Shown here: positions 28,621 to 54,184 of the stretch, piece after piece
Layout of the letters: each line of letters starts with the position of its first letter
Position numbering within the stretch: position 1 is the stretch's first letter
Source of the DNA: Elysia chlorotica
Lineage: Eukaryota; Mollusca; Gastropoda; Plakobranchidae
Length of the DNA: 64,000 nucleotides
Reading direction: 5' to 3'
Assembly (NCBI GenBank): GCA_003991915.1
Contig: RQTK01000218.1
Coordinates: 354,400 to 418,399, forward strand
The notes under the pieces: generated by a model
The model's input: only the letters and a program-made list of their open reading frames with translations
Database searches by the model: none
Told to the model about the DNA's origin: nothing
Translations under genes and position numbers: made by a program

Positions 28621-29335
28621 CAGACAGACACACACACACACACACAAACAGTCAAAGAGACACACAGATAGGGTAAGATAATCAGACAAACAGGGTCAGA
28701 TAGATGAATAGACAAACAGAGCCAAATAGACAGACAAACACAGAGACAGAGTAAGATCGACGGACAGACAGATAGTCAGTCAGACAGATAGACAGGCAGA
28801 CAGACAGAGTCAGATAAACAGACCGACACACAGCGTCAGATAGACAGACATACAGCGTCAGATAGACAGACATACAGACATACAGACAGCGTCAGAGAGA
28901 CAGACATACAGACAGCGTCAGATAGACAGACATACAGACAGCGTCAGATAGACAGACATACAGACATACAGACAGCGTCAGAGAGACAGACAGGGTCAGA
29001 CAGACAGAGTCAGATAGACAAACAGACAGACAACGTCAAACAAACAGACAAATAGAGTCAGTCAGACACATGGGCTAACAGAGGCTACCAGGCAGGTAGA
29101 CAGACAGACAGACATGGTTTAAAAAAGATACACAGACAGAAAGACAGACAAAGTGAGGCAGACAAACAGACAAAGTGAGGCAGACATACAGACAGACATA
29201 TAGACAGGCAAAGCTAAACAGACAGATATTCAGATTCAAAGCGACAGTCAAACAGATAGAGTCAGAAAATCGGACATACAGACAGGAAGATAGGGTCAGA
29301 TAGACAGACATACAAAGTCAGAGACAGAGAGTTGT
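28621..29335. repeat. Degenerate GACAGACA / CAGCGTCAGATAGACA minisatellite
   Basis: Imperfect tetranucleotide-derived repeats with a recurring GTCAGATAGACAGACATACA block (clearest 28845-28985). Confidence 0.9.
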
Positions 29336-29344
29336 TGATATTAG

Positions 29345-29430
29345 TGAGTTGGTTTAACGTCCAACATCAGCACTATATAGGCTATATTGTGGACGGGACC
29401 CAAGACTAACGTCTGACAATTTTATGTGCT
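29345..29430 (-). mobile_element. SINE 3' body fragment
   Basis: From GGTTTAACGTCCAACATCAG to TGACAATTTTATGTGCTG, abruptly followed by a second copy. Confidence 0.85.
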
Positions 29431-29576
29431 GGTTGGTTGGTTGAGTTAACGTCCAACAGCAGCACTATATAGGCTATATTGTGGACGGGACCCAAGACTA
29501 ACGTATGACAATTGTATGTGCTGCCACACCCGAGATAGGGCGGGGATACCATGACTTCTGTCTCAGCCAGTCACGT
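29431..29576 (-). mobile_element. SINE body-only copy, tandem with preceding fragment
   Basis: From GTTAACGTCCAACAGCAGCA to CTGTCTCAGCCAGTCACGTC. Its tail abuts the truncated copy on the left, suggesting insertion of one copy into or next to the other. Confidence 0.85.
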
Positions 29577-29589
29577 CATAGAGACGAGC

Positions 29590-31170
29590 ATATAGACAGG
29601 GTCAGAGAGCAGACATACAGACAGGCAGGCAGACTCGTGCAAACATAGGACGGACAGATAACAGACAGACAGGTGCACAGGGTTTGGTCACGGATGATCT
29701 GATACAAAGAATCATGTTCTTAACCTAGAGTGCAAAATTAACGTGCGTTCAGCAGGATTATAACTGTCAGTTTTTAATGTGTTTGTTCACTGTCGCCTAC
29801 ACAGTGCTAGTGATGCGTGCTCTCAGGGTTTTCTGCTTGCAAAAAGTCGGTCTATGTTGTGCTGGCGGACCCGTGAAGATCGAGGCATCACCGGGTCCTT
29901 ATTCAACTACAGCTGGTGCAGACTCGAACCCGCGCAGCATGGTTTACGATGTATCAACAATTAGTTTCAGAATACTCACAGTTTTTCCGTCCAGATATGA
30001 ACGCTGCATGTTTGTTGCCGTGAATGGTAGATCTAGATCGGAGCAGTAATCTTCCTAGTTTTTCACACACGTTTACAACCGGCTGAGAAGACATGTTGGA
30101 GTGAATAGCCACTGAAACGATGAAACAGCTGTCGGCGATGGAGGCAGAATATCTATCGATCTGAAATAATTATAGTCATGTGTCACAAGACCTTCCTCTG
30201 TGTAGATGTGGACAGAAATTTATAGAAACACACGGTGCACAATGGTTATACAGTGCAGTTGCCCACAACACGCTTGATAACCGGTGTGTGTAGTTGTGTA
30301 CGTGTTCTTGGGGGCTACAGGGATTGAGAGAAGCCGGCGAGTGAGCTTTGCCATGCGCTGGGAAATCAGAGACAGAGGGAGAGAGAGAGAGACGGGTTTG
30401 TAAGTGGCGGGCCCAGTGCTGCGCTTCGCGATCTAGGCCAACAGCCGCCAGAAGAAATGTGTTAAAATCCAGCTTAGTGTGTGACTCAGTCGCGCCGACT
30501 AGATCTAACTGGTGGCCGTCGCCTAGGATCCGGTTTTCACTCAGGTCTGCCAGTAGAATCGTTTTAAATTATTTTTTTATCTACCACCCCTGTAAACCTT
30601 TAAACTTTAAACACAGCTTCTCTTCCCCGAGGAAGGATAGTTTGAACACGCTGTGTGTTTTATCGCCAAGACAAGCTTAGTTCACACAGGCTCTAAATTG
30701 ACACGAAAAGCCGGCCCACTTCTCGCGTTCTCGGTTGTTGAACCGCACGAGTCTAGTCTGGGACTAGCAGAGATGAAGTCACCGCTATTAAAAGATTCTT
30801 ACTCGTTCTCGAAATGTGGGTACATGTATTTGGACGACTAGCAAGAATGAGTGACAAAAACGGAATAACAAACGAAGAAGTCCTGAGTACACACAGTGTT
30901 AAAAATAAAAGTGAATCGATAGAAAGCATGCGACATCGCAACTGACAATCACTGACACATTTTGGTCGACCCATCAGGGAGTGACACAGCGACATAAAAG
31001 ATAGGACAAGGACCCAGCTACATGTGAACCTGAGACTGGAACAGCAGCGTTTGGCATGGAAACAAAATCAATCTTGCCAGCCCCGATTCAGTGCAATGAC
31101 AACTTGTACTCGGGCTATCCTACGTAATAAAATGTCATAAACTTATGTCTTTGATTCATAGCTTTACGAA
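29590..31170. other. Intergenic, no gene recognised
   Basis: Several open frames of 60-110 codons (such as 29777-30049 and 30348-30680 plus) have no recognisable domain and no supporting splice pattern. Confidence 0.4.
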
Positions 31171-31174
31171 TCTT

Positions 31175-31176
<2 letters not shown>

Positions 31177-31226
<50 letters not shown>
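31177..31226. repeat. (CT)n microsatellite
   Basis: About 25 units immediately upstream of a full-length SINE. Confidence 0.95.
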
Positions 31227-31229
<3 letters not shown>

Positions 31230-31478
31230 GGGCGCGGTGGCCCAGGGGTAGAACATCGGCATCCGACGCAAAAGGTCCCGAGTTCGAATCCTGGCTGTTG
31301 CAATCCCTACTGGTTGGGTCGGTGTCAGTATAATGTGACCGGCTGAGTCAGGAGTCATGGTATCCCCACCCTGTCTTGTGTGTGGCAGCACATACAATTG
31401 TCAGACGTCCGTCTTGGGACACGTCCACAATATAGCCGATGTTGTGCTGATATTGGACGTTAAAACCAACTTAACTCA
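31227..31478 (+). mobile_element. SINE, full length (head type I), best-preserved copy
   Basis: Head GGGGGCGCGGTGGCCCAGGG with GTAGAAC A box and GAGTTCGAATCCTGG B box. Junction and body are intact, ending TTGGACGTTAAAACCAAC. It is flanked on both sides by (CT)n. Confidence 0.92.
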
Positions 31479-31486
31479 CTCAGCTC

Positions 31487-31488
<2 letters not shown>

Positions 31489-31543
<55 letters not shown>
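31489..31543. repeat. (CT)n microsatellite
   Basis: It directly follows the SINE tail, then CTAT units. Confidence 0.95.
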
Positions 31544-31553
<10 letters not shown>

Positions 31554-31611
31554 CAATATATATGAATATATAAAGAGACAGACAGACAGAGACAGTAAAC
31601 ATTTTTTGTTT

Positions 31612-31675
31612 CGACTGGAAACCTCCCGATTGGGAGTCTAACGCTCTACCACGAAAGCCAGTTCGTCCCAGAGAG
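31612..31675 (-). mobile_element. tRNA-like SINE head fragment (type II)
   Basis: The minus strand reads GGACGAACTGGCTTTCGTGG then TAGAGCGTTAGACTCCCAAT, close to the head of the 23707-23988 SINE. The B box is eroded and there is no body. Confidence 0.6.
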
Positions 31676-31723
31676 AGGTAGACACGCATACATACAGAGG
31701 AAGACATCAACAGAGATAGTTAG

Positions 31724-31758
<35 letters not shown>

Positions 31759-31767
31759 CAGATAGGT

Positions 31768-31904
31768 AGAGTTGGGTTGGGTTGGTTTAACGTCCAACAG
31801 CAGCACTATATAGGCTATATTGTGGACGGGCAACAAGACGGACGCCTGACAATTTTATGTGCTGCCACACACGAGACAGGACGGGGATACCATGACTCCT
31901 GTGA
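31768..31904 (-). mobile_element. SINE body-only copy
   Basis: GGTTTAACGTCCAACAGCAG through ATACCATGACTCCTGT, ending at the same body position as other headless copies. Confidence 0.85.
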
Positions 31905-33242
31905 CAGGTAGAGAAAGCGGGGCAGGGAAAGAAGTGATTGAATGCGTCACAGCTGCATTGAATCCAGGAGACCTGCATGTGACGAGCACTGGTGTGGGCA
32001 CCTGGGATGTGTGATATCAACTAACAACAGTCACAGCGCAATTCACCGCAAAGATGATACGTGAAATAAACGCATTGTCTGCCCGGTACTGTCGCTGAGG
32101 CAGGTCTGCCGCCTGTTAAACAAACATTCCCGTCCTGTGTGGGCTCCTTTATCAGGTCTGCTGCGTGATCTAATCTGTTGATCTTGGAATTATCGGGGAG
32201 CGTGCAGAGGCTCTCACTCCTCTCAGCTTTACATAGTTACAAAGTTCTAATGAGAAACGTACACGTCGAGCAAATCTGCCCACCCCTGTCCGCCTCATGT
32301 CACTAGGTTGGAGCCAGTTCCACAGGTGTGCGGCACTAGGGGCAGCCCCAGGCAGGATCTGTCACGTCTATGGTCACGTCCTGACAGGTAGAACCCGGCC
32401 CTTCACGCCGCGGGATCAATGTCCATGGGGGGGTAGCTGGTGGTCGGGGGGATGAACAATAATACAGTTACAGGGAAAGCGTTAGGCGCCTCAAAAATCA
32501 ATCAAATTGGAAAATATTACAGAAGAAACGCGGATCAATTTCTGTTCGTTTCTAAAGGGTCGCACACTACATAATGGAATTTGGAATGGTAACAAATATC
32601 ATAGACATGATTTTAGACAGCGTCAATGCACCATTTTTTCTTTAATTCTAAATCAATAATTGTAATTTTGTTCTTTTATATAAACATTACATCGTCCCAA
32701 AAAAAATCAATATTACTTTATCATTGATCGTGTAAGGTAACTATGCAGTTCTTTACATTTCAAAAGCGACTACGTAAAGTTTTATTGTTTCTCTCTATGA
32801 TCAATGACTAGAGAGTGAGTTAGGGAGAATGAAACCAAGTTTGATCAAAATCTACCGACCAGAGCAGTCGGAGGACAACGCGTGCTCTACTGGTGCAGTG
32901 GTAACGCGCTCATGCAGAGAATTGCAGACTTGACGTAGGTTCGAACCCTCTTTCTAATATCTAACCTGGTCCTGTCAGTATCAAGCTTTGGTATTGTGTT
33001 CACAAGACTACAAGCTTGGATTGGCAGAGTGCATTGAGCTGTCCACTAAAAAATGTATTTTTTTTTTGTTTTAAAAATTATTTCTACGAAGAGACCAACC
33101 CTAAAACAAAGAAAGGGGATTTTTTTTTTTACACCTACAGAAATTGTTTCCTGCTGTGAAACACAAAGACCAAGTCGCCTGACGAGAGCAGCAGCTCGAC
33201 ACTCTAGAGTCACGACAGGTAATTATTTATTTATTTATTAAC
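31905..33242. other. Intergenic, no gene recognised
   Basis: Contains a tRNA-like promoter remnant on the plus strand at about 32886-32960 (CTGGTGCAGTGGTAACGCGC then GGTTCGAACCC). No protein gene identified. Confidence 0.4.
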
Positions 33243-33357
33243 AATTCTTCTTCTTCTTCTTCTTCTTCTTCTTCTTCTTCTTCTTCTTTTTCTTCTTCTT
33301 CTTCTTCTTCTTCTTCTTCTTCTTCTTCTTCTTCTTCTTCTTCTTCTTCTTCTTCTT

Positions 33358-33425
<68 letters not shown>
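33243..33425. repeat. (CTT)n followed by (ATT)n microsatellite
   Basis: About 48 CTT units change directly to about 12 ATT units. The plus strand is nearly pure pyrimidine in the first part. Confidence 0.97.
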
Positions 33426-33429
33426 CATC

Positions 33430-34374
33430 ATTGTTATTATCATCATTATTATGTAATACATACTATGTATGTGTTTATATTGCGAAGTCCCAAAAGCAAC
33501 ATGTGCCAAGTATTTATCGATTTCAAATTGAAAACCCGGGGTTAGTAGACGAGTCGTTTGTTTGCTTAGTAGACATTATTTCGACACAAAACTGTTTTGT
33601 TGCAGTTCGTGAAAGTATACTAATAGTAATAATAGTGAATTAACTGTTTTGTTGCAGTTCGTGTTTGCATGCGTTTCTTAGATAGATTTAAACTTACAGC
33701 AAATTAGGGTGAATCGTCTTGATCTACATGTATTCACTTTAATACCAAATTTTGTTTGACCACTTCGCACATTTAAAAAAAATTAATAACTAAATAGGGT
33801 CCGCTAGCTGCAGCCTTCGACGCTTTTACATCTGTGTTTTGGCATACTTGCTTTGGTTTGTTCCGTTTTTAGTACGAGAGTCCGCACGATAGGAAAAACA
33901 GAAGCCAGGTGATTAAATGCTGACCAAAAGTGAAAAGTACTTTTATGGTAAATGCATTGCTTAATTCGTTAAATGGATAAGCAGTATTGATTAATTAGTT
34001 TCCGTTATAAAGTTACAGAAAAGCTTAAAGAGAGGGTTTTAATACCAGTGTTTACAGGTGTGCATTTTAAAATCTTTCTTTTTTTAAGGTAAACTAGTTG
34101 AAGGCCCGTGAATTCGCGGGATTAAAAGTTTACATCAATGCAAATTCTATGATAAAAAGTGCCACTTACTCTAAAACAGTATACCCCTGCCGGTAACATA
34201 TCCTCATGATGCGAATGCGAAAGCTGAATTGTAACTTCGAATGTTATTTCGAAAAGGTCTAAATTCTACAGTATCCCCTACAAACAGCTGGAGTAAAGAT
34301 TCCGGTAAAATTTGCAAGGGTTGTAAAGTAACTTGACCATTGGCACAGCATAGTGAGGATGCTTATGTGCGCCA
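33430..34374. other. Intergenic, no gene recognised
   Basis: AT-rich. A short direct repeat (TTAACTGTTTTGTTGCAGTTCG-like, cores near 33587 and 33641) is visible. Confidence 0.45.
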
Positions 34375-34929
34375 TTATATTGTGTCGCAATATTGGCATG
34401 TCTTTGTCACTCCCCCAATGCTGTGCGAAACAATATTGATATTGTCATGGTATGGACCAGTTGGTGTTGTAAACGCAGTAGCTGCCTGGCTGATGTGAGG
34501 TGGAAACGGTTCAGCTGACGTAGATCTAATCCGTGTGGGCCTATCTGCTTCTTGTGGTGGTGTAGCAGATCTAAAGCTAGGTCTACGTTGTGGAGATTTA
34601 GATCTATGTCTGTTTTCTTTTTGTCGTGGATCTAAATCTAGATTTCGATCAGTATCGATAGGCCTAGATGTGGATGGTTGATCAAGTGCTGTATTGTCAT
34701 TGTTTGGGTCCGTTGGCAGTGTAACTGTAGGAGCTGCCTGACTGATGTCAGGTGGAGGCGTTAGTGATGGTATAGATCTAGATTTAATCTGTGTGTCTAT
34801 CTTCTTTTTGTGGTGGTGGAGCAGATCTGGAGCTGGGTCTACGTTGTGGAGATCTAGATCTATGTCTGTTTTCACTTTGTCGTAGTTCTTGACCACCATC
34901 ATTAGGCCTAGATATGGATGGTTGATCAA
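34375..34929 (-). other. Open frame of 184 codons with internal duplication, function unknown
   Basis: Uninterrupted minus-strand frame. It contains two related blocks (about 34481-34688 and 34733-34932, offset about 245-250 bp), each with ISQAA, DLDP/DLHN and R/K-rich HRSKSPQRRPS-like or HHHKKKIDTQIKSRS segments. Composition is Pro/Ser/Asp/Arg rich and disordered, and many codons overlap AGATCT motifs. There is no known domain. It may be coding, part of a mobile element, or chance openness of a duplicated repeat. Confidence 0.25.
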
Positions 34930-36219
34930 GTGATGTATGTGATTGTGTGGTTGAGGGAATTTGATTTGGATTGAGTGTTGTCGCTAAGTATCTGGATCGT
35001 CGTGTCTTTTTCTCACCTCATTGATCTAATCTATCGTCCACAATTAAACCTTCGCTCATCATACATTTGAGTCATCCTTCTTAGTCAAATAATTCAGATC
35101 TAGATTCTAGATTATTCCTGAGTCAGTTGCCTTTGTTGTTTTTTTAAGTGACCGGGTAAGTCTGCGGTGATAAACTTTTTAAAATTACCGCTCTCAAGTG
35201 AAAAAGTGCACACCGTTTTCCCCCTAAACGCGCTAGTTTTACAAAAAGGAAGAGGAAAGAGGTTGACCTTGTAATATAGACTGGTCTATGAAGGACAGAT
35301 GCATTGAATTTTCATATAATATCAAAGGTCTAATAAAACATTGCTTTTTAAAAAGTGGTGGTCCGCATGTCCCTAATCTGGTGTATAGTGGTTCATTTAA
35401 AAATGCTTTGTAATCTTCAAATGATTGAGTAAGTTTGTGGAGATAGGCAAAAATCGAGGCGTGGAGAGGAATCCAATCACTGATGAGTAAACGTGACTTG
35501 ACCATTCAACAAGCACCTCAATTTTTTTTTATATCCCGCCCGCGAATCCTATCGGTTGCTGTGTTATGCACATTTTTATATCCATCCCATCTTGTCAAAT
35601 TCATCGTGAGGTGACTATAGAAATGTCAAAATTTAAAAGCCAGGCAGTAAAAATAAATATATGTTCGTCCACCACCCATATTTGCCATCTACTGCCTGTT
35701 TGATTTTTTAATATGAACTGACATTTTAACGAACTCGGGTTTTCATAGCTGCAATGAAAATGTTTCTTTGCGGCATTAAAATTCGGCATACGTTTTTCTG
35801 TCAACTACAATACGTGCAGTCCATAAAACTGGACAGAGGTGCACAACACATGGCAAAAAAAAAGTAATTAATTTTGACATAAATACAAGCTTTTTTTTTT
35901 TTTTATGGCTTCAACGTTTAGTTTCGCAATTTCCAATACGTAGATGAAGTGCAAAATCGATTAAGCATCGCTTTGTCGTGCAAAGGAATATGGAATAATA
36001 AAATGGCTTGACTCTTGTGTTCTGTCTGTCTGTCCGTCATACTCACACACACAAAAAAAGAAACCCCTCCTGCCCATAATGGATAACCCCTTTAAGTGGC
36101 GAGTAGCGTCAAGTCCCTGGCTTTAATTTAATGCCCACGCTGTTAAAACATGTGCATCTCATACTGACAACTAGAAAACCAGAGCAACCCCTATGTATTT
36201 AAAAGACAACATACATGAT
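34930..36219. other. Intergenic, AGATCTAGA-motif-rich, no gene recognised
   Basis: Scattered CTAGATCTAGATT motifs and A/T runs. No coding similarity. Confidence 0.4.
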
Positions 36220-36234
36220 CTCCCACGATGTCAG

Positions 36235-36545
36235 CAAAAAGAATTCTTGGACGTAGAACAGGACATGGACAACTAGATGCACACATCTAAAAATTGAAGA
36301 TACGCAACTCTCCTTTTTGTGCATGCGAAAACTTCCCTCAAACTCCAGAACATGTCCCCGTGGCATGCCACTCTTATTCCCAGCCCAGGCAAACAATATG
36401 GCCCTCAGATACAACACTGAAGCAAAAATTATGGGGTACCTTGGAAACCCTAAACAGACTGCCTCTTACATCGAGGAGGCAGTCTGAAAATTTAAAAGAT
36501 TTAGCCATATTGAAAATGAATGCAGAACAAGAAGATCTAGCCTGG
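36235..36545 (+). pseudogene. Non-LTR retrotransposon (jockey-like LINE) C-terminal fossil
   Basis: It encodes RILGRRTGHGQLDAHI, an in-frame TAA (36288-36290), then KLKIRNSPFCACENFPQTPE and HVPVACHSYSQPRQTIWPSD. A frameshift near 36450 separates LKQKLWGTLETL from KQTASYIEEAV. The RTGHGQLxxHL...C.C...PQTPEHV pattern is the cysteine-bearing C-terminus of mollusc LINE reverse transcriptases. Stop and frameshift show it is dead. Confidence 0.8.
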
Positions 36546-36609
36546 ACAAATGTTAAGCTTTTTTTTTTTAAAACAGGACTGTTATGGATATTGTTTGTGG
36601 TCATATAGA

Positions 36610-38370
36610 TTACTAAATAATATAGATCAGTTCTGACAGACTATTTAGATCTAATTTGGATATATGGTTATAGTTTTACAATAAACTGGAATCTAGATAA
36701 ATCGAAAATTTAAAATGTGATCTAGATCTAGATTTATTATAGATATAGATCTAGAATAATTCTCTTGTGTCTATATTTAGACTATGCAGTGTATATTTAT
36801 ATACATGTATACAGTGTACTAGATTTAATCTAGATAAGATTTGATCTACATCTAGGCCTACTCTCGCCTTCAGGGCGAAGTATCAGTAAAGTTTTTTTCT
36901 TGCGTATGTTTAGTATGTCTAAATACCGTATAATCTAGATTGTTTTTATTCCAGATGTGAAGCTAAAAATTGTTGACGTTCTCTGACTAATAATGGTATC
37001 GCCTAAAAAAAAAGTGTTGTCAGCACAGATAAGACTGCTTGTTGCATGTTTATCCTCCAGGCGCGGAGAGACTTGAAACAAAAATACGGGAAATTGTGGT
37101 TCCCGTCCAATAATTAAAACTTGAGTATAAAATGACATCCATCAATCGAAATCCTCATCGAAATTATTCTTGAAGTGTAAATTATCAATTCTTATATATT
37201 TCGATGTCAGAGACTTTTGTGAGCGAACATGTCTACAATGCTCAGATTCTCAAAACAGTGTCCTAGAGGGAAACACAATATGGGTCTTTTTATACATCCC
37301 ACAAAATTTAACTGCCTCGCTGCAAACTCAAATGCAGAAAAACGCCCCATAAAAGCCCCCCATAAATATATATAATATGTTTAATTTTCACGATCAATAG
37401 GGTTAGTTCCTAACTTCAAACCGATTCAGTACTTTGCCTGATGACGATATTAATAATAGTATTAATACACAGGCTACATGTATGAAGAAGTTGGGACCCC
37501 GTCACTGGGTTTTTCTGATTCTGTATTCAAGTCTTATAGGGAAAGAAAAAAATAAATGTAATTCAGTTTTCTTTAACAGAAAACTGAACAGTTTCTTCTT
37601 CTTCTATTGTAATAAAAATCTAACCTTCATTGATTTGTCACAGGATTTGTAGTGGTGTAAAGATTGATTTTCAAAATTTAACAAAAAAATATTCTGGAGA
37701 GAGATGAAAAGTTCAGTAAAGCTGCTGCACGGCCACCCTGAGTGTATGTGATACAGTTAATATTGTCGCACAAATTAGCCTAGGATATTGCCTGACCACA
37801 AGATTGACCACTATGAAAATGTAAACAATAGCAAAATTAAATTAAATCTATGAAGCCATTAAAGTGTAATGGAATGAATGGACTTACTTTACGTGATCAC
37901 GATGAGAGGGGAAAATCCTTCAATACATATACTTGTATTATTATTTGAATGGTTCAGTATTTTATATTTCAGAAATCAGAGGTGGGTTGGTATGTCTCAA
38001 TAGTGTCTTGCTTAAGCTAAGATGTTTGGGCTGATACTGGACAGTTTGGCTATGTCCCAAACTTTGATAGAACTGGACACTGGTCAGCCCCATGACCCAC
38101 TCGACGCCTGGTTATCGAGATCCATGATACAAACAGTTACTTTTTCTTGGACGGCGTTTTTTTTTATTTCAATTAAAATGACAGTGGCACACACACGAAC
38201 ATTTGAGTCTTCGTGTAAACAGCAACAATTGAGTCAGCCTTGGCTCGAGTTGTGCCACAGTATTTAGAGGTTTGTTCATCGCATCAGTGGCACGGCTAAC
38301 AGAAGGAAGAAGATCAAGTCACACGAGTCTGAACTAAACACCGCTACAAGTCTTGGAATGAGAGAATAGG
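36610..38370. other. Intergenic, no gene recognised
   Basis: Begins with a cluster of TCTAGATCTAGAT motifs (36650-36860), then AT-rich unique sequence. No exon identified. Confidence 0.45.
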
Positions 38371-40519
38371 TTTATTGGCAAAAGTCAGTTAATTGTTGTG
38401 CATATTTTTATCATAATCAAATAGGCAACTCACAAAAATTGAGGCAGATTTTGATCATGGGTTTATATGCCTAGCAAACTGTTAACACACATGCCTACAA
38501 TGTTGACGGAATGTTTGGTTTGTTAAACATCCTTGGAACCAGCACAGGATAAAATACTGAAACGTAAAAAAAAAAAATTAACATAACAGAGCCATAATCT
38601 TTCAAAAACAATTTTAAAAAAGCAGTATTTCAGGAGAAAGTACACTTCAAGTTTTCATCATAATACATGTGAATAATGAAAAAAAAAAAAAGAAAATGGC
38701 GGAACAGACATATATATCATAGGAATTTGCATAGGGATTTGTAACTTTCAGTCTTTATCACAGATTGTGCAGGTGGTTCAAAGGTTCAAAAAGTCACATC
38801 ATTCCAAAGAGCAACAAAGTATGGACATCACGCAAAGTATTCGAAGTAGTCAAGTAGTCCGTACAAACAGTTGTGTGATGTTTATGCAAATCTATGTAAA
38901 CATGTTGCAAAACAGGCTACAGTTGAATAACTGAGTAACAGTTTTAGAACAGTATATAGTTCAAACAATGTTGTCTAATGAAATGTCATGTCATTCAGCA
39001 AAACTTAGCAAGGTTGTTCCAGTTCAATGTTGATCAGGAAAGAATTTCAGTAAGAATTTGAAAAAAGTACATTGATTCCAAAATACATTTTCAAATCCCT
39101 TAGTCTTCAGAATATTAGCCTGACACTCATTCTCCTTTTGATCATACGCTAAACTAAGGTATGAAAAAGCTGAACTTAAGCCTGATGGAATGTGAAGTCC
39201 AGGCTTGATGAACTTATTGGATTATCCTGAACACGAACATCTGCACATGCGTCCTAGAGAAAACTCCCTGGCCAATTGGTTACACCTGGAAAGTGGCATT
39301 TGGTTTTACTCTCCATTGATAATATGGAAGTCAAAAGGCGCTTTGGAACAGCTTTTTGCTTGGTCACCTTTTTTGGTTTTACTTAATGGAATGAACCAAG
39401 AAGTATAAAGTGGCCCCCATTTCTTGAACAAGAGAACCTGCAACATGGAAGGTATTGGGTTGGAGCATCTGCTGTCATGCATTTTGTTAGTTTACCAGCG
39501 TCACATCTTTGCAGTAAAAAGAACTCGATGCACCTCTGTATGTAGCCTAGAAAGATATTCATGATTTAGCAAATAGTGTCTGTATTTGGAAATATATATA
39601 ATATATATATAATATTCATTCCATCAAACAATCAGTGCATGTTAACTTTCAAGCTTCATTTCAGCTTTGGCTGTGACCAATTTGTCTCAGATATTTTAAT
39701 CCATTTCCGTAGATGAACTTCAAACTCTATACTGTGATTATGATTAATATGTCTCAACATTCCGCTGCAATAAGAACAATAAAAAACTCAAGGGAGCGCT
39801 AAAGACTAAAATGCTCTACGCCGACATGGACAGAGGGAAAACCTAGATACAGTTTCTCTGCCCTATTACAAGCAGACAAGAGTTTTCCCTAAACACATTG
39901 TTAAAAATATTTTACTTTCACAAGTTTCAGCCATAAAAAAACAAACATTTCTGTCACAAAACATTGCTTCTCTCAACTGGCAGTATTTGTTGACATAAAT
40001 CGAATTGTCTTGGTTATCAATATATCATGTAGTTGTACATGTTTTGTACAGGATAAAGATCTTCTACAGGTATTTGTCTAAAAACACAGCTTTTGATTTT
40101 ATAAAAGAAGAGCAAGACATTTATCGCAATGAAGACAATGAAGATGACGTTACAAAGCGGACAACAGAACAATCAAAGATGTTCATGTGATAACAAACAG
40201 CAGAAACAGCTGTAGGAATCATGTATACAATATATGTTTAATGAATAATAATAATAAAAAAAAAAAAAAAACATTCACCGAGTCGCCTCAGCAGTCAACA
40301 ATATACAATCACCAAGCTGTAAGTATACGTTGGAAGATGAAAATTATTATAGATTTCTAGTTTTCGATTGGTTAAGTTAGACCTATGATACAAAGAGTCG
40401 TAAGAACAACATGGTCGTAAGCTTACAACTCGTCCTAAGATATATTACTAAGAAGGCTTATGACGAGTGGTAAGCTAACGCCACGTTGTACTTACAGCCC
40501 TAAGTGAGCAGTGGGCGAG
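38371..40519 (-). other. PGAM: Probable PGAM 3' UTR and flank
   Basis: AT-rich, with no other coding exon recognised. Read from the PGAM stop, the first clean AATAAA I noticed on the minus strand is at 38376-38371, implying a UTR of about 2.1 kb. A poly-A run on the plus strand (about 40257-40271) lies inside. The UTR end is inferred from the hexamer only. Confidence 0.3.
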
Positions 40520-53108
<12,589 letters not shown>

Positions 53109-53830
53109 GATTCCTATCGATGACGTAAGAATGCCTTCAACTCAATCCAGTTTTTAATTTTCCCCTTATGAATTTATGTACTTTCAGACTAGTTGATGTT
53201 CCAAACATGTATTCAATCCTTTTCTCACAAATGGCAAGTGATTTTAGATTGCATTACACTTCGATTTGCTTGTTCCTCTTATTTCCCCGATTGGACCCAC
53301 GTTCCCCCGTGTGTGTGTGTGTTTGGGAAGATACTAGACTCTAGTTGACTGCCACAAAACGTGATCTAGATTCTAATGTTATATATCCTTCAGTTTTTGC
53401 AACTTGGAGCGGTTTTCTTCATAAATTAGGTATAATCGATCTAGTTTCATCTAGTCACTCCGGGAAATAGGCCAACACTTCAGTTTTTGGTTACTTTAGT
53501 ACCGATTGCACAAAGCTTGGGAAGCTATCAGCAGAACCAGAAGGCAAACGGGCCTGGCAGAAGCAGGTTTGTGCTAGACCTAGTAGGCGTCTACTCCCTG
53601 GCTTGGCTGACTGGCCGAACGTGAACTATTGGGTATACACACTGCACGCAGCACGCTCAGTCTAGATCTACACCTTGTGGTTGGGCTGCAGTGTCAACGT
53701 CGCCCGCGCTCGGTCCGCGTTCACTGGTTCAGGACAGGCTAGATCTAGATCTCTAGCCGGTGAAACCGCTCGTGCAAAATGGCACGACACAACTCGAGTT
53801 TTCTAGCGTAACCATAATAAGGAATTTTGC
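53109..53830 (-). promoter_or_regulatory. PGAM 5' flank, probable promoter region
   Basis: This is the sequence immediately upstream of the PGAM start. It contains a GC-rich, CpG-containing patch (about 53690-53780) and several TCTAGATCT-type motifs. No TATA box at a convincing distance was identified, and the transcription start is unknown. An untranslated first exon is possible. Assignment is by position. Confidence 0.3.
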
Positions 53831-54184
53831 CTGCGCGACCGCCCCCACCACAACTTAGTACTATCGGGGAGGGGGTGTTGTTATATGGGTTAACCAAACT
53901 TATGGCTGGCTAAAACCGGTTCATCAATGACTACCAATGTAACGTGTGTAACACGGATAACAGAATTCGAGTTTATAACACACCATTTACACACCGCGGG
54001 AATAATCATGTATGACGTGAATTCGAGGTCACCATGCGCTCGAGATGTGCTGACCTTAACCCAACTTCAGACTTCAGAGACACTGAACAAGAAGGGACAA
54101 TCTGCCACTAGTTCAACTCTTATCTCCACGTAAAGGAGAATTCTTTGAAGTGCTATTTTCTTGTGACGTGACTGGTCAAATATC

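Noticed and set aside
28133-28715. Open frames of 160-190 codons, Ser/Leu rich
   Set aside because: Complement of a (GA)n tract; low complexity only.
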